Shown: positions 11,770 through 23,150, counted from the stretch's first letter. The stretch: DNA of 64,000 nucleotides from Heterohyrax brucei (GCA_028571685.1 CM053162.1:68436351-68500350); one strand, 5' to 3'. The notes: generated by a model from the sequence alone, not told the origin. A program made the numbers and translations.

Positions 11770-11870
11770 TCTTATACAGGTAGCCCTTGGAATGCAAACA
11801 AATTTGGTTGTTAAGCCTGTCTGTAAGTCAAATTTGTGTGTAAGTTGAAACACATGCAGTTCCTAAGCAA
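11770..11870 (+). repeat. Possible Tigger-type DNA transposon end
   Basis: The run starting CAGGTAGCCCTTGGAATGC and continuing with TAAGTCAAATTTGTGTGTAA resembles terminal parts of mammalian Tigger-like elements of the 'chromosome-wide CAGGTAGTCCCC' type. The opposite end is not found, so it is only a fragment or a chance likeness. Confidence 0.35.
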
Positions 11871-11954
11871 CGTCAGGTGGCCAAATATTTGTCTTAGTGT
11901 ATAGCATATGCAATTCATAAAATTTTCACCATCTAGTTTTTATTTGTTTGTTTG

Positions 11955-12125
11955 TTTTTCCGGAAGTAGACCACCAGGTGTTTCTTGCTAGTCTATCTTA
12001 GTCTGGAAGCTCAGACGAAACCTGTCCAACAGGGATGACACTGTTGGTGTTTGAAACTGGTGGCACAGCCTCCAGCATCACAGCAACACCCAAGTCCCCA
12101 CAGAACAACAAAGTAACGGGAACGT
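11955..12125 (-). mobile_element. RTE LINE 5' end fragment, antisense
   Basis: The blocks TCTTGCTAGTCTATCTTAGT, CTGGAAGCTCAGACGAAACC and TCCAGCATCACAGCAACACC match, in the same orientation, the 5' end of the long RTE copy at 19,255-19,430. It is preceded by a (TTTG)n run. It is 5'-end material without an ORF and is independent of the plus-strand RTE that follows. Confidence 0.8.
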
Positions 12126-12354
12126 GAAAGTGGCACTTGAATGTTTAGTAGTTAAAGCAAAAGTAATAAAAGATTAAATTAAAAAAAACAGAAAACGGAT
12201 TTCAAAAGTCAACTTGAGAAGAAAAGGTATATAATGAAAAGTGCCAAAACCTGAAGTTAGAAAACCAAAAGGAGAGAGCACATCAGACATTTCTCAAGCT
12301 CAAGGATCCCTAAAAAAATTTAAACATTCAGCTGTAATATTGAGGGTTTCTGTA

Positions 12355-12500
12355 AGGAAACCCCGGTAATGTAGTAGTTACAGCTGCTAACCAAATGGTC
12401 AGCAGTTCAAATCCTCCAGGAACTCCTTGAAAGCTCCGAGGGGCACTTCTGCTCTGTACTACAGTGTCACTATGAGTAGGAATCAACCCAGGAGCAATGG
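12355..12500 (+). mobile_element. AfroSINE, at the edge of an RTE copy
   Basis: Head (AAACCCCGGTAATGTAGTAG), GGTCAGCAGTTCAAATCCTC, body (GGAACTCCTTGAAAGCTCCG) and tail (CACTATGAGTAGGAATCAAC) are in order. It sits immediately upstream of the RTE remnant, probably inserted into it or at its truncation point. Confidence 0.85.
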
Positions 12501-12514
12501 GTACGGGTGGGAAG

Positions 12515-14092
12515 GAGGAAGACAGGAAACAAGTTAGGAAGCGTCAAAAGAAGATAGAAGTAATCAATACATAGAATCACCGTACCAAAAAGAACTGGTG
12601 GACAGTCAACCATTTCAGGAGGTGGCATGAGATCAAGAACCAATGGTACTGAAGAAAAAGATCCAAACTGCCTTGAAAGTATCAGTGAAAAACAATGCTC
12701 CGGGAACTGACAGAATACCAAGTCAAATGTTTTCACAGATGGATGCAGCACTGGAAACGCTCTGGCCAAGGAACTGGAAGAGATTCATATTCGTAGTCCT
12801 TTCAAAGAACGACAATCCAACCAAACGCAGAAATTACTGAATAATATAATTAATATCCTACACAACTCAAATTTTGCTGACGATTATTCAAAAGCACTCT
12901 TAGTAGTGTGTCAGGTAACTGCCAGAAATTGAAGCCAGATTCCAAAAAGGGGGTGGGGGTGGGGAAGGAAATGAAAAGATATCATTGCTGCCATCAAGGA
13001 ACACAAGCAATATGTTCGCCTGTGGTTTTTTTTGACTTTGCAAAGTCATTTGACTGTGTGGATCATAGCAAATTATGCAGTACATTGTGGTGACCTGGAA
13101 TTCCCAAACACTTAATTACATTAGTGAGAAACCTGTAAATGGACCAAGAGGCAGTCGTTCAAATAAGCAACGGAGGACTACATTGTTTAAAGTTGAGAAA
13201 GGTGTGCAGGGGATTGTATCCTTTCACCGTATTTATTCAGTCTGCATGCTGAGCAGATAATTTGAGTATCTTAACTACCTGAGGAACAACAGGGCATCGA
13301 GAATGAAGGAAGACTCATTATCAACCTGTATTATGCACATGACACCATTTTGCCTTCTGGAAGTGAAGAGAACTTGAAACACTGTTGAAGAGCAAAGCTG
13401 TCATTGTGGATTACACATCAACATGAAAAAGACAAAACTCCTCACAACTAGACCAGTAAGCAACATCATTGTAAGTGAAAGAAGAATCAAGGTTGTTAAG
13501 GATGTCTTTTTACTTGTATCCACAATCAACACCCGTGGAAGCAGTAACCAAGAAATCAAACTACACCTTCCCCTGGGCAAATCTGCCACAAAAGATTTCG
13601 TTCAATGATTAAAAAGCAAAGGTGATACTCTAAGGATTAAGGTAAATCTGACCCAAACGATAGTGTTTTCAATTGTCCCATATGCGTCTGAAAGCTGGCT
13701 AATTAATAAAGAAGAGCCAAGAACTGATGTCTTTGAACTATGGTGTTGGTGGAAAATACTGCATAAACCATGGACTGCCAGAAGAAGGCCTGACTCTGTA
13801 CAGGAAGAAGTATAGCTAGAGTGTTCCTTAGAAGTGAGGATGGTGACACTTGGTCTCACATACTTTGGTGCCAGTCCTTGGAGAAGGACATCATGCTTGG
13901 TAAAGTAGAGGGGCAGTGAAAAAGAAGATGACCCTTAATGAGACAAATTGACACAGTGGCTGCAACAATGGGCCCCATCGTAGCAATAACCATGAGGGTG
14001 GCAGAGGACTGGGAGGTGTTTCTTTCTCTTGTACCTCATCGGGTCACTGTGAATTGGAACCAACTCTAAGTCACCTAGCAACAGCAACATAT
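12515..14092 (+). mobile_element. RTE-clade LINE, reverse transcriptase remnant
   Basis: It encodes broken pieces of an RTE reverse transcriptase. In order these are a start-of-RT block (12,670-12,790, NNAPGTDRIPSQMF), the DFAKSFDCVDH motif that carries the first catalytic aspartate (13,028-13,070), a diverged catalytic box at 13,332-13,343 reading Y-A-H-D where active elements have Y-A-D-D, and the 3' tail ending GAATTGGAACCAACTCTAAG with CAACAGCAACA at 14,080. Several frameshifts and stops separate the pieces. It cannot make an active enzyme. Confidence 0.88.
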
Positions 14093-14724
14093 ACCGTGAG
14101 CTTCCTATGCATAAAAAAAAGTTAAAGTAACACTTCCAGACACACTAAAGTAACTTTAACACAATAATATAGTAATAAGAAGAATGTTTCGATGTGTAGA
14201 ATAATGTAATATATCCTTTGTTGTTACAAACCATTATATATACCTCAAATTTTTAATATAACAGGCTTTATGAAGATTGTTTAATTACTACAGATTGTAC
14301 AGAAGTCAAAGTTTTGTAACCTAGGGCCATGGATGTTTATGCAGTCAGATGTTGCCCAAACTAACATTACACAGTGTGTGATTATAATATTAAAGACATA
14401 AAATTGCTGAATATTGCAGTGGAGTTATCCTGACATCAAGTCCACACTTTGGCTCATGCTTTTCACTGATCGTAAGTTCGCAAAGTGGTTGCCAGTTTAA
14501 CTCGTTTGAGTCAATTCATTATACTTACTTCAAGGGACTGATGACGTATGAGACACAATTAGTCCACTGGAAAACCAAAGGAGTATCTTCTAGATTACTC
14601 TTTCAAGTCACTTAGCTATGAAGAGAATGCATAAGATCATAGTTTACTCAGTGATGAAGTGAATACATAAGATTATAATTAACATAGGATATAGATTTGA
14701 GGTAAAATTTAAGATAAAATTGAA
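14093..14724. other. Unassigned, AT-rich, no gene seen
   Basis: No repeat or exon recognised. The longest frames are short. Confidence 0.45.
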
Positions 14725-14892
14725 AACAAAAAACAAATCCATTGTTGCCGAATTCGTTCTGACTCACAGCAACCCCCACAGGACCAGAAGAGAACTGCCC
14801 ATAGAGTTTCCAACGAGCCCCCAGGAGAATCAGACCACTGACTGTGATTTGCAGCCATAACACGCAACCAGTGCATCACCAGGGTTTCCAAG
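14725..14892 (-). mobile_element. AfroSINE, antisense, nearly full length
   Basis: The reversed A-rich tail (AAACAAATCCATTGTTGCCG) is followed by GAACTGCCCATAGAGTTTCC and the reversed head ending GTGCATCACCAGGGTTTCC. All blocks are present. Confidence 0.9.
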
Positions 14893-15525
14893 AGGAGGTA
14901 AAATTGAGCAAAATAATTTGTTCAAGGCATTAAGCCAAAGTGGTGAGGATGGAGAAATTGAAGACGATTGCAGTAGCAATGTCTCAGAAAGTGAAAAGAT
15001 ATCTGAGCTACAGAAAGAGGTAGCTTTTAGCTTGGAGAACCACCCCACCAGCTAAAATGAGAGAGATGAGAAATGGATAGAAAAATTTTAATAGAGTGTG
15101 ACTCACTTCTCAGTGTCAAAAAAGGAGGGTTAAAAAGTTCTTAATTTTTTTTTAAAAGGAGGAAATAAGGTCATTTGCTGAGAGAAGAGACAGGGTGAGA
15201 CGTGAGACTGAAAGATACCAGTTTTCTAATACTCCTGGAGAGACTGATAGACAGCTAACTAGGGACACATTAAGGTTGATCAGACAGACGAAATCACATA
15301 TTCATTAAAGTTCTAACAAGACTGTGAGGTGGTTCTTAAGGGTTCCCCCAGCTGTCAAAAAACAGGAACAAAGAAACTGACAGTGGAATTTATCCCAGTC
15401 TGGGGCAAAATAAGAATAAGTAAACAAGGAAACGAAGTCTAACAGCATTACAGTGATAAAAGTGGTGGCACATTCCTTGAAACTAGAGTGAAATATTGAA
15501 GAAAAGGAATTGGAGAGAAAACTGG
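14893..15525. other. Unassigned, no gene seen
   Basis: No exon or clear repeat. It is A-rich with a T9 run near 15,145. Confidence 0.45.
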
Positions 15526-15800
15526 CATTATGGATTGAATCGTGCCCTCCCAAAGCATGTGCCTAGGTCATGATTCTCAGTATTGTAAGACAATCCTCCA
15601 CTGTATGCAATATTCATATGAGTTGTAAATCTTAATCTCTGCCTGTGGTTAAGGAGGTGAGATTAGATTATGTTAAAAAGGATTAGGATGGGATGCAACA
15701 CCCTTACTCATGTCACAGCTCTGATCATATGTAAGAGATACACATATACAAGGGATATATAAGAGATAATCGTATACAAGAGATGGAAGGAAAGAAAAGC
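15526..15800 (+). mobile_element. MaLR-like LTR, sense, 3'-truncated
   Basis: Starting near TGGCATTATGGATTGAATCG, the phrases GTCATGATTCTCAGTATTGT and CTTAATCTCTGCCTGTGGTT are the reverse complement of the ends of the antisense LTRs in this window (for example AATACTGGGAATCATGGCCC near 57,650). It breaks off before the LTR end where RTE sequence begins. Confidence 0.7.
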
Positions 15801-15859
15801 TATTGGAAAGAGGCTGCTGTTGTTACAGATGCCTTCAAGTTAGTCTTGCCTCACAGTGA

Positions 15860-18800
15860 GAGAACAAGAACCTGGCTGGTCCTGTCCTGTGCCTTGGTCA
15901 CCATTGTGTTGAGCCCAGTGTGGCAGCCGTTTCATTCAGCATTTTCCTCTTTTTCGCCGACCCTCTGCTTTACCAAGCAAGATGTCCTTCTCCAAGGACT
16001 GACTTTTCTTGACAACATGTCTAAGATATGTAAAATATGGTCTCATGGTCCTTACTTCAAAGAAGAAGTCTAGTTGCATTTCCTCTAAGACAGATGCATT
16101 TGTATTTTTGTCAGCTCATGGTATATTCTTATTCTTCTTCACCACTATTGAAAGGTTTCAGTTTTTCTTCAGTCTTCCTTACTTGTTCTTCTGCTTTCAC
16201 ATGCATATGATGTGAATGAAAATACTATGTGTTGAGTCATTAGTCTTCAAGGTGACACCTTTGCTTTTCAACACTTTACAGAAGAGTGCAGGAGATCTTC
16301 CTGATGCAATGTGCTTTTTGATTTCTTGATCACTGCTTCTATGGGTGTTGATTGTGGATCCAAGCAAACTGAAATCCTTGACAAACTCAAACTTCTTTCC
16401 ATTTGTCATAATGTTGTTACTGCTCCAGTTGTGAGGATTTTTTGTTTTCTTGATGTTGAAGTGTAGTCCATACTGAAGACCGTGATCCTTGTTGAGTCAT
16501 CAGGAAGTGTTTCAAGTCTTCTTCACTTTCAGCAAGCAAGGTTGTTAATGAGTCTTCCTCCAAGCTGAACACCTCATTCTTCTTATTAGTAAAACTTCTT
16601 GGATTATTTGCTTCATATGGAATTGAATAGGTATAGTGAAAGGATACAATCCTGATGCACACCTTTCTTGACTTGAAACCACACAGTGTCTCCTTGTTGT
16701 TTTAGCACAACTACCTCTTGATCCATATACAGATTCCTCATGAGCACAGTTAAGTGTTCTGGAATCCCCATTCTTTGCAATGTTAGCCATAATTTGTTAT
16801 GATCCACACAGTCAAATTCCTTTGTATAGTCAATAAAACACAAGTAAACATCTTTCTGGTATCCACTGCTTTCAGGCAAGGTTCATCTGACATCAGCAAT
16901 GATATCTCTGGTTCCATGTGCTCTTCTGAAACTGCCCTGAATTTCTGGCAGTTCCTTATAAATATATTGTTGCAGCCATTTTAGAATGATCTTTGGCAAC
17001 ATTTTACTTGACACTAATAATATTCAATAATTTCCACCTTCCGTTGGAACACCTTTCTTGGGAACAGGCATAAATATAGATCTCTTCCAGTTAGCTGGCC
17101 AGGTAGCTAGCCTCCAAATTTGTTGGCAAGGCTAGGTGAGCACTCCCAGCGCTGCATCAGTGTGTTGAAATGTCCCACTTGATATTCTGTCAATTCCCAG
17201 AGCCCTTTTTCTTGTGAATTCCTTCAGTGTAACTTCGACTTCTTCCTTTAGTACTGTCAGTTCCTGGTCACATGCTACCTCTTGAAATGGTTGAATGTCA
17301 AGCAATTCTTATTGGTATAATGACTCTATGTATTCCTTTCATCTTATTTTGAAGTTTTCTAAACTGTTTAATATCATCCTTATAGAATCCTTCACTATTC
17401 CAACTTCAGGCTTGATTTTTCTCCGTTCTTTCATCTTGAGACCTGCAGAGTGTCTTCTCTTTTGGGTTCTATCTGCAGCTTTTCGCACATGTCATTATAA
17501 TACTTTCTTTTCTTGAGCTGCCCTTTGAAATCTTTTGTTCAGTTCTTTTACTTCATCCTTTCTTCCTTCTGCTTCAGCTACTAGATTTTCAGGAGCAATT
17601 TTCTGAGTCACTCCTGCCATCCAATTTAGTCCTCTCTCTACTGTCTATTTAATGACCCCTTGTTTTCTTCACATACGATGTCCTTGATGTCCTTCTACAG
17701 CTCGTCTGCTCCTCAGTTGCTAGTGTCCAGTGGGTCAACTCTACTCTTGACCTGGTTTTTATGCTCAGGTGGGGTCTACTTATGCTGTCCTTTGGCCCTC
17801 GTGGATTTGCTCTCATTCTAGTCAGTTCTAGTTTGAACACACATGTGCATAGTTGATGGTCTCTGTCATAGTCTGCAGCTGGTATTCTTCTGGCTGATGA
17901 TATGGAGCTTTTCCATTGTCTCTTTCCACAGATGTAGCCGATTTGATTCTTGTGTATTCCATCTGGTGAAGTCCATGTGTATACTTGCCATTTGTGTTGG
18001 TGAAAAAATGTTTTTGCAGTGAAAAAGTTATTGGTCTTCCAAAATCTGTCATGCAATCTCTGGCATCACTTCTATCACCAGAGCCATATGTTCCAACTAT
18101 GAATTCTCTTATTTCCAACTTTTCATTTCAATCACTGCTAATGATCAGTGCACCTTGGTTGCATGTTTGATCAGTTTCAGACTGCAGAAGCTGGCCAAAG
18201 TATTTAATTTCTTCAGCTTTAGCTTTTGAAGCGGTTGGGTACATTTGGGTAATAGTCCTATTAACTGGTCTTCTTGTAGGCACAGGGATATTATCCTACT
18301 ACCATCAGAATTATACATCAGGGAGTGTCTTGAAATGTTCTTCTTGACAATGAGTGAAACACCATTTCTCTTTAAGTTGTTATTCCAGCCACAGTAGACC
18401 ATGTGATTGTCTGATTCAAATGACCAATACTGGTCCATTTCAGCTCACTAATGTTTAGGAAATCAGTGTTTATACATTCTATTTCAGTTTTGACTATTTC
18501 CAATTTCCTAGATTCATACTTCATACATTTTTGCATTCTTATTATTCATAGTTGTACACAGCTGTTTCTTCTCATTTTGAGCCGTGCCACATCAGCAAAT
18601 GAAGGTCCCCAAAACTGGGCTCCATTGGCATCATTAAGGTCCACTGTCCTTTGAGGAGGCAGCTCTTCCTCAGTCATCTTTTGAGTGCCTTCTAATGGGG
18701 GGGGGGCTCATCTTTGATCATTGTCTTAGTCACTTAGTGATGCTCTAACAGAGATACCATAAGTAGATGGCTTTAAATAGAGAGACTGTTTTGTCACAGT

Positions 18801-19440
18801 CCAGTAGGCTAGCAATTCAAATTCAGGATGTCAGCTCCCGGGGAAGGCTTTCTTTGCTGGCTCTGGAGAAAATCTTTGTTGTCAATCTTCCCCTAGACTG
18901 GAAGCTTCTAAGGTGCAGGGACCATGTCCTTTCCCAAGGACATGTTCCGCTTCTGGCACAGCTTCTTGGTGGTATGAAGACCCAGCAAACTCTCTGCTAT
19001 ATCTCAAGAGACTGCTTCAAGGCACAATAGAATCTTATACACTGAGTGTCACGTCTCCCGCATAACTGCCACCCATCGACTCTCATTAACATTGTAGTGG
19101 CAGGATTTACAAAAGGGAGGAAGAGAACACAATACCAGAAATCATGGCCTAGCTAAACTGCTATGCAGATTTGCAGGGGGGAGCACAGTTCAGTCCATGG
19201 CAAGCATTACATCAGATGAAGATCCACTGTTATTTATAAGGTTTTCACTGACTAATACTTTTCACAATTAGACTGCTAGGTCCTTCTTCCTAGTCCATCT
19301 TAGTCTGCAAGCTCAGCTGGAACCTGTTGACTGTGGGTAACCCTGTTCATATTTGAGTACTGGGGCATAGCTTCCAGCATCACAGCAACATGCAAACACC
19401 CACAGTGTGACAAAGTGACAGATATGTGGGGAGCAGAAAG
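15860..19440 (-). mobile_element. RTE-clade LINE, nearly full length, dead
   Basis: It reads from 5' end at about 19,440 to 3' end at about 15,860. Endonuclease remnants lie at 18,440-17,650 and include SDNHMVYCGWNNNLKRNGVS and YTWTSPDGIHKNQIGYI, where the usual NQIDY aspartate is glycine, and DRDHQL near the SDH position. Reverse transcriptase remnants follow at about 17,500-16,250 and include FIDYTKEFDCVDHNKLWLTL with its catalytic aspartate (16,800-16,850). The segment that should hold the second catalytic box is missing: compared with the plus-strand copy, about 25 bases are absent near 16,541. A LTR at 18,722-19,202 splits the 5' part. Many stops and frameshifts occur. It is the largest element in the window. 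Confidence 0.9.
18722..19202 (-). mobile_element. MaLR-like solo LTR inside the RTE
   Basis: It runs TGTCTTAGTCACTTAGTGAT to CAGTCCATGGCA with TG...CA ends. Flanks ATCAT (18,717-18,721) and AGCAT (19,203-19,207) look like a 5-base target duplication with one change. RTE sequence resumes on both sides, so the LTR entered after the RTE was in place. It is a solo LTR with no internal retroviral region. Confidence 0.85.
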
Positions 19441-19459
19441 TTAGGGAACTCGTTGCCAC

Positions 19460-19712
19460 TAATAAAGAAGGGCCAGGAGCAAGTGTGTCCTTTGGACCCA
19501 GAGTCCCTCGTTGAGATGCTTCAAGACCAAGGAAACATTGATGACAAGGTGCCCTCCCAAGAGTCAACAGAGAAAGAATGTCTTTCTCAGAAGCTGGTCC
19601 TCTAAATTTGAATATCTAGCCTCTTAGACTTCGAGAGAATAAACTTCTGTTTGTTAAAGCCATCCACTGATGGTAGTTCTGTGACAGCAACACTAGATAA
19701 CAACGACTTGAG
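19460..19712 (+). mobile_element. MaLR-like LTR 3' part, sense
   Basis: The blocks AAGAAGGGCCAGGAGCAAGT, GTCCTTTGGACCCAGAGTCC and the region AGAATAAACTTCTGTTTGTT (AATAAA polyadenylation signal) with AAAGCCATCCACTGATGGTA are the sense version of the LTR family. The 5' half is missing. The end reads CACTAGATAACAACGACT, diverged from the TG...CA pattern. Confidence 0.75.
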
Positions 19713-21446
19713 GTAGAGTGGTCACGATGAAATTAAAAAAAAAAGACGTAGGCAAAGGAGTAAGACTATGTTAAAGCAATCAAAAGCTTCTGTTGTAAGT
19801 TAATATTGCCAATTTATTTTTGGAATTGCATTCAGTTCTGTTCAATTGTATCACAATGCCTTGAATGCTAGAGACAGCATAGAACTCAGATCTCCTTTTC
19901 TGCTCTGCAACCATCTAGAGAAGCTTAAAAGTATCTGATTGGATAGATAGAGAGAGATGATAGATAGAGAATAAACTCTACATTGTGTAATATTCTCAGG
20001 CAACAGAAGAGTATCTAGTTTCTAAAAATGACTTGTGATGTTTACAAACATGAAAGAAAAGTTTAGAATATACCAGTGACAAAAGAATATACACAGTTCA
20101 TTTGCTTTTTGTAAAGAAAAAGAAGTAAAGTCTTGAAAACACATCAAATATTCACAATGATCAACTGGTAAAATTACAGCAATTCATACAACTCACGTGA
20201 TACAAGTAAGGAGGGCAGTGGGTTTGGTTTGGATCTTTAAAAGAAATATTTGAATTTTACTTACTTGCACATGTGTTGAACTCTCAATATTTGAAACTAA
20301 ACTAACATTGGCATTTTACAATGCTTAATTTGAATTTACAATTCATCGAATAAAAGTAGACATAAATTCTAATTATTTTAAATTATTCATAAGGACAAAT
20401 ATTAAAAATAAATTATATGTACTTGTTTTTAATTGTTTAATTTTACAATTAGGCATCTTGCTACAAATCTTGCAATTAACTTCCCAGCTATTATGCTCTT
20501 GTTTGTTTCCCTATCAGTCAACTTACACTGAAAAGGCATTTGTTGTAGCTCGCACTAAAGAACAGCAAGAAACAGCTGTTCTTCTTCCTCTCTTTAGTAT
20601 CTCGGGGTTTCCAGACCAGACAGTAATGAAATATGGATTTGATTTGCAAGATAAAGTTGTTGTGAGGCCAAAGGGATCTCTGTATTGTCACACGTGGAGC
20701 AGTAACTCATGTCCAAATACACGTCTATCAAGCAGGGAAAAACTTGTTCCCTCTTCGAATATAAGCACCAGGAAAAATGAGAAGTTCTGATTACAACTCT
20801 GTTCTAAGCAATTTGCTGGGAGAGTAAGCATTTTAAATAAGGTGAGTCATGCATAAAGTTAATTGCCATTTCTGGAGTTCACAAAATGATCAAAAGGTGA
20901 TGCAGATCATGTAGTCATTTCCACAGTCATCTCTTTTCAGAGGGTTAGGTCACTGAGAGAGAGACAGAATGTACCCTCCATGTCAATCCAGTGTTGGAAA
21001 CTAAGAGAATTTCCTTTGGCCAGCTTGTGAGTTCCATATCAAATCAGTCGTATGACTTCACTCCTTAAATCAAATTAACATTCAAGCATTGGTAAGGAGA
21101 CTTAAACAAACAGCCTTAAACTGTTACTGCGTGAAACAGGAAGTCGAGTTCAGAGTCATGAGAATAGTGGACAGCTTCTCATGAGCAATAAGCTCAGAAG
21201 AAAGAGTTATCCCCCAGTGACAGGGTCTTTCCTCGTTATCAATTGGTGGTCATCAGGTAGGCCGAGAATTAATTATGACATGCTTACCCACTGATCTTTC
21301 ATTTCTCATTTTGATTTACACTGCTTCCCGGTGCAAACATGCCATTAAGGTGACTTTATCAATAAAATTGTACAAGGTGAAACAAAGAGGGTACTCAGAG
21401 AGATGGAGATCAGAAATACCAACAACCGCACCTAAATGTATTTTAT
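19713..21446. other. Unassigned, with a GATA-like simple repeat
   Basis: There is no recognised repeat except a short imperfect GATA/GAGA run at 19,942-19,971. A 110-residue plus-strand frame (20,458-20,790) has a pyrimidine-rich stretch ending in AG just upstream (20,495-20,518) but no recognisable protein. I do not call it an exon. Confidence 0.4.
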
Positions 21447-21602
21447 TTATATCCATTGCTGTCCAGGGGATTTGGACTTACAGCTACCGTATAAGATGGA
21501 GTAGAACTGCCTCACAGGATTTCTAGGGAGTAGCTGGTAGATTGGAACGGTAGACCTCTGCCTGGCAGCCAAGCACTCAACCACTGCATTACTAGGGCTC
21601 CT
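21447..21602 (-). mobile_element. AfroSINE, antisense
   Basis: Reversed tail (ATCCATTGCTGTCCAGGGGA), body (AGTAGAACTGCCTCACAGGA) and reversed head (AACCACTGCATTACTAGGGC) are in order. It is followed directly by a TG microsatellite. Confidence 0.85.
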
Positions 21603-21606
21603 ATAT

Positions 21607-21668
21607 ATGTGTGTGTGTGTGTGTGTGTGTGCGGGTGTGCGGGTGTGTGGGTGTGTGGGTGTGTGTAT
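21607..21668 (+). repeat. (TG)n microsatellite
   Basis: A TGTG run with GTGTGCGGG interruptions joins two antisense SINEs. The long Thr/His-rich minus-strand frames across it are products of the repeat. Confidence 0.95.
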
Positions 21669-21673
21669 GTATT

Positions 21674-21838
21674 TAAAAACCCACTGCTGTTGAGTTGATT
21701 GTGACTCATGCTGACCTTTATAGGGCATAGTAGAACTGGTCCATAGAGTTTCCAAGGAGTGCCTGGTGGATTTAACAGCCGTCCTTTGGTTAACAGCCTC
21801 AGCACTTGTCTATTATGCCACCAGGGTCTCCAGATATT
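21674..21838 (-). mobile_element. AfroSINE, antisense, nearly full length
   Basis: Reversed tail (AAAACCCACTGCTGTTGAGT), body (GTCCATAGAGTTTCCAAGGA) and reversed head ending ATTATGCCACCAGGGTCTCC are all present. It is the second of two antisense SINEs in tandem. Confidence 0.92.
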
Positions 21839-21989
21839 GCATAGTAACTGTTTTCTGGATTCAAAAAAACTACTTTTACATACACATTCATAGAAAAACT
21901 CTATATTCATAGATATGTATATACATAAGCGTACAGCTGAGCATATATATGCACATAGATACATATATATACATATGTGTGTGTATTCC

Positions 21990-22192
21990 TTTTCCTGTTT
22001 TTTTTTTTTTGTGTGTGTGTGTGTGTGGTAGTGTAGTCTTCATTTTGACGCTTACTTTTCTTGGCTCCTGCATCCCTTTGGCACACAGTGGCATCCACGT
22101 TGTCTGAGTAAATGACTCTCTATTTCTATCCATACTCACGTAATAACATAAAAGTAAGTATGTGTGTGTGTGTGCGTGTGTGTGTTCGCATT
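21990..22192 (+). repeat. T run and (TG)n microsatellites
   Basis: A T run precedes (GT)n at 22,011-22,027 and a second (GT)n lies at 22,161-22,185. There is no gene between them; the minus-strand frames here are Thr/His microsatellite products. Confidence 0.9.
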
Positions 22193-22229
22193 CATGTACG
22201 TGAGTACAAGTATACAGGATTTTGTCATT

Positions 22230-22760
22230 CTTGAAAAAACCACATTCTTCTGTGCTTTTTCTTTTGATCATCCACATAAATCTCATGGAAATACTTCTAT
22301 TTATTCTCTCACATTCCATGGTGTATGCATTATAAGGTTGATAGTCATCTTATTACTTATGGGAATTCCATTTTATTTCAGTCTTTTACCACAATGCTGT
22401 AATAAATACTGCAATAAGCAACACTGCACTTACATTTGTTAATTGGTTAGTTGTCAAATTGGTAAATTACAAGACCTGGTTTAAGAATGACTGGTCAAAA
22501 GTATATGCATTTGTTAAAATTATGAATTTTACCCAACTGGTTTTCCAATGGACTGTGCCAATTTATATTTTCACCTGTTAGAAATTTTGTTTGCTATCCT
22601 TGCAGACTTCTTTAGATAGGTTTAGTCTGGTAATTTGCTGTTACATTAAAGTACTTCTTCATTTAGGAAGGCTTTGTACTACCAAGTTTGAACTCATTTT
22701 TGTATGGCATGTGGGTGCTGAAGTTTGATCTTCCGTTAATGATTGATTCCTATATTTTCT
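22230..22760 (-). mobile_element. L1 LINE fragment, antisense
   Basis: Blocks such as AATGCTGTAATAAATACTGC, AACTGGTTTTCCAATGGACT and GTGCCAATTTATATTTTCAC resemble L1 ORF2 end read in reverse. It is old and strongly diverged, with no intact frame. Confidence 0.6.
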
Positions 22761-22799
22761 TTTTTCCATTAAGTAGTTGGTCCTGTTCAAGTCTGTTTA

Positions 22800-23150
22800 T
22801 TCAGCCCCTTTGTTGCTTTGCCATTGTTGCTAGATGCCACTGAGGTGGCTCTAGTCCATGGTGAACTTACGTATTGCAGAAAGAAAAATTGCCGGGGTGT
22901 GTGCCGTCTTCACAACAATTGGTATGTTCGAGTGCCTTGTCGTGGCTTTTGTTATTCATAGAGTTTCTCTCGGTTAATTTTTGGAAATCAGTCTGCAGGG
23001 TTTTCTTTCCAGTCTATATTATCCTGGACGCTCTGCTGAGACATGTCCCCATGGATGATGGTGACGCCATTGGCCACAACAGTGATACAGTTGAGTGCCA
23101 GCTTCGTAGCGGCACACCGGCCACCACTGGACCAGGACAGACTGAGAGAG
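22800..23150 (-). mobile_element. RTE deletion derivative (3' tail joined to 5' end)
   Basis: The first part (22,806-22,958) carries the reversed RTE 3' tail (GTTGCTAGATGCCACTGAGG). The second part (22,965-23,145) carries the RTE 5' region in the same orientation, matching 11,955 and 19,255 (TTTTTGGAAATCAGTCTGCA, then CAGCTTCGTAGCGGCACACC). All of the endonuclease and reverse transcriptase is missing between them. It is a short non-autonomous derivative. The plus-strand frame of 119 residues is a by-product. Confidence 0.7.

Noticed and set aside
21512-22319. Long Thr/His- and Tyr-rich minus-strand frames
   Set aside because: They are translations of TG/CA and TA microsatellites and of SINE sequence.
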